From NCBI GenBank assembly GCA_028706695.1, contig JAQTVU010000185.1:1-5727 (forward strand): a stretch of DNA of 5,727 nt, written 5' to 3'. The notes under the pieces are model-generated. The model saw only the letters and a list, made by a program, of their open reading frames with translations, did no database searches and was not told the DNA's origin. The translations under genes were made by a program, and so were the position numbers. Numbering within the stretch: position 1 is the stretch's first letter; each line of letters opens with the position of its first letter. The stretch is from Mycobacterium sp. (GTDB lineage Bacteria; Actinomycetota; Actinomycetes; Mycobacteriales; Mycobacteriaceae). This document shows, piece by piece, positions 5,474-5,727 of this stretch.

Positions 5474-5482
5474 ATGAGAATC

Positions 5483-5727
5483 CTATGAGAACGGCCAGCC
5501 CGCGAAACTCGATGCCGGCCGTCTCGCCAACGGCGAGCGGGGGCGGGACCAGTGCAACCGCGCCCGTTGGCCGGGCCGCAGCTGGGCGACCTTGTCGATG
5601 TCCTCGTCGACCAACACGCCGACGACCGGGTAACCGCCGGTGACCGGGTTGTCGGGCCCCAAAATCACCGGTAAACCGTTGGGCGGCACCTGAATCGCGC
5701 CGCGGCAGGTGCGCTCGCTGGGCAGTG
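5483..5727 (-). CDS. Biotin-dependent carboxyltransferase family protein, KipA/PxpC-like, C-terminal 80 residues (5' end outside window)
   Basis: The visible C-terminus carries the hallmark end of the KipA/YbgK/PxpC family (also called allophanate hydrolase subunit 2 or 5-oxoprolinase subunit C). It reads SERTCRGAIQVPP, then GLPVILGPDNPVTGGYPV, then a VAQLRPGQ segment before a short Arg/Pro-rich tail. In characterised bacteria this protein works with PxpA and PxpB in ATP-dependent cleavage of 5-oxoproline. The M. tuberculosis counterpart by position is Rv0263c, next to narK3/aac. The GTG at 5689 is an internal Val: the frame stays open to the window edge with family-like sequence. Stop is TAG at 5483-5485. 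The remaining roughly 200 or more N-terminal residues and the probable partner gene lie beyond the window. Confidence 0.9.
   Translation of the reverse strand, partial: LPSERTCRGAIQVPPNGLPVILGPDNPVTGGYPVVGVLVDEDIDKVAQLRPGQRARLHWSRPRSPLARRPASSFAGWPFS

Larger units (their letters stand above)
4621..5482. other. 862-bp stretch without a convincing protein gene (narK leader plus outer intergenic region)
   Basis: Between the narK start and the end of the KipA-like gene no frame shows mycobacterial codon bias or a recognisable protein. GC in the middle (5041-5220, about 58% by hand count) is lower than in sampled coding sequence (about 67%). In M. tuberculosis the aminoglycoside 2'-N-acetyltransferase gene aac (Rv0262c) sits at this place; I find none of its motifs on either strand. 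What the stretch does hold is listed separately: the narK leader with a short ORF and hairpins, a tandem repeat, and an operator-like palindrome with a promoter candidate. Confidence 0.75.

Noticed and set aside
4621..5482. tRNA, CRISPR array, insertion sequence or phage attachment site in the gene-free stretch
   Set aside because: No cloverleaf with a CCA-side acceptor stem, no regularly spaced repeats, no transposase fragment and no terminal inverted repeats with target duplication were seen.
5055..5488. Overlapping + strand ORFs of 84-113 codons in the outer intergenic region
   Set aside because: No Shine-Dalgarno, no coding bias, three overlapping frames open at once, and no recognisable domain.

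Overview
The window reads as a high-GC actinobacterial chromosome, most likely a Mycolicibacterium or another mycobacterium. The evidence is strongly G/C-biased third codon positions, a GTG start coupled to the upstream stop, and a gene set matching the M. tuberculosis Rv0252-Rv0263c neighbourhood (nirB, nirD, nnaR, narK3, a KipA-like gene). The theme is assimilatory nitrate/nitrite use.

Layout. The 3' 60% of nirB (bases 1-1522) overlaps nirD (1519-1878) on the + strand; together they encode the siroheme-dependent NAD(P)H nitrite reductase. A 118-bp gap with a GC hairpin separates them from the converging minus-strand gene nnaR (1997-3124). NnaR is a HemD-like domain fused to an OmpR/PhoB-type winged helix, the known orphan regulator family of nitrate/nitrite assimilation. 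Upstream of nnaR, on the same strand, is the nitrate/nitrite transporter gene narK (3214-4620). An 862-bp stretch with no convincing protein gene follows (4621-5482). The window ends in the C-terminal part of a KipA/PxpC-type gene (5483-5727, minus strand).

How it works together. NarK moves nitrate/nitrite across the membrane, NirBD reduces nitrite to ammonium, and NnaR is expected to activate the set together with GlnR. Its HemD-like domain suggests sensing of a tetrapyrrole on the route to siroheme, the NirB cofactor; this last point is inference.

The most interesting material is regulatory. The 89-bp narK-nnaR gap holds an exact GlnR-type box (GTAAC-n6-GAAAC, 3147-3162). Beside it is an element, GCCAT(T)AGCAGC on the + strand, that recurs about 260 bp upstream of narK inside a perfect 10-bp tandem repeat (4883-4902). 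This is a candidate NnaR operator. The narK leader also carries a short ORF with a Shine-Dalgarno sequence, followed by mutually exclusive GC hairpins. Further out, at 5392-5420, an AT-rich operator-like palindrome overlaps a minus-strand promoter candidate that has no obvious gene. The chromosomal aac(2') gene found between narK3 and the KipA gene in M. tuberculosis is not seen here.
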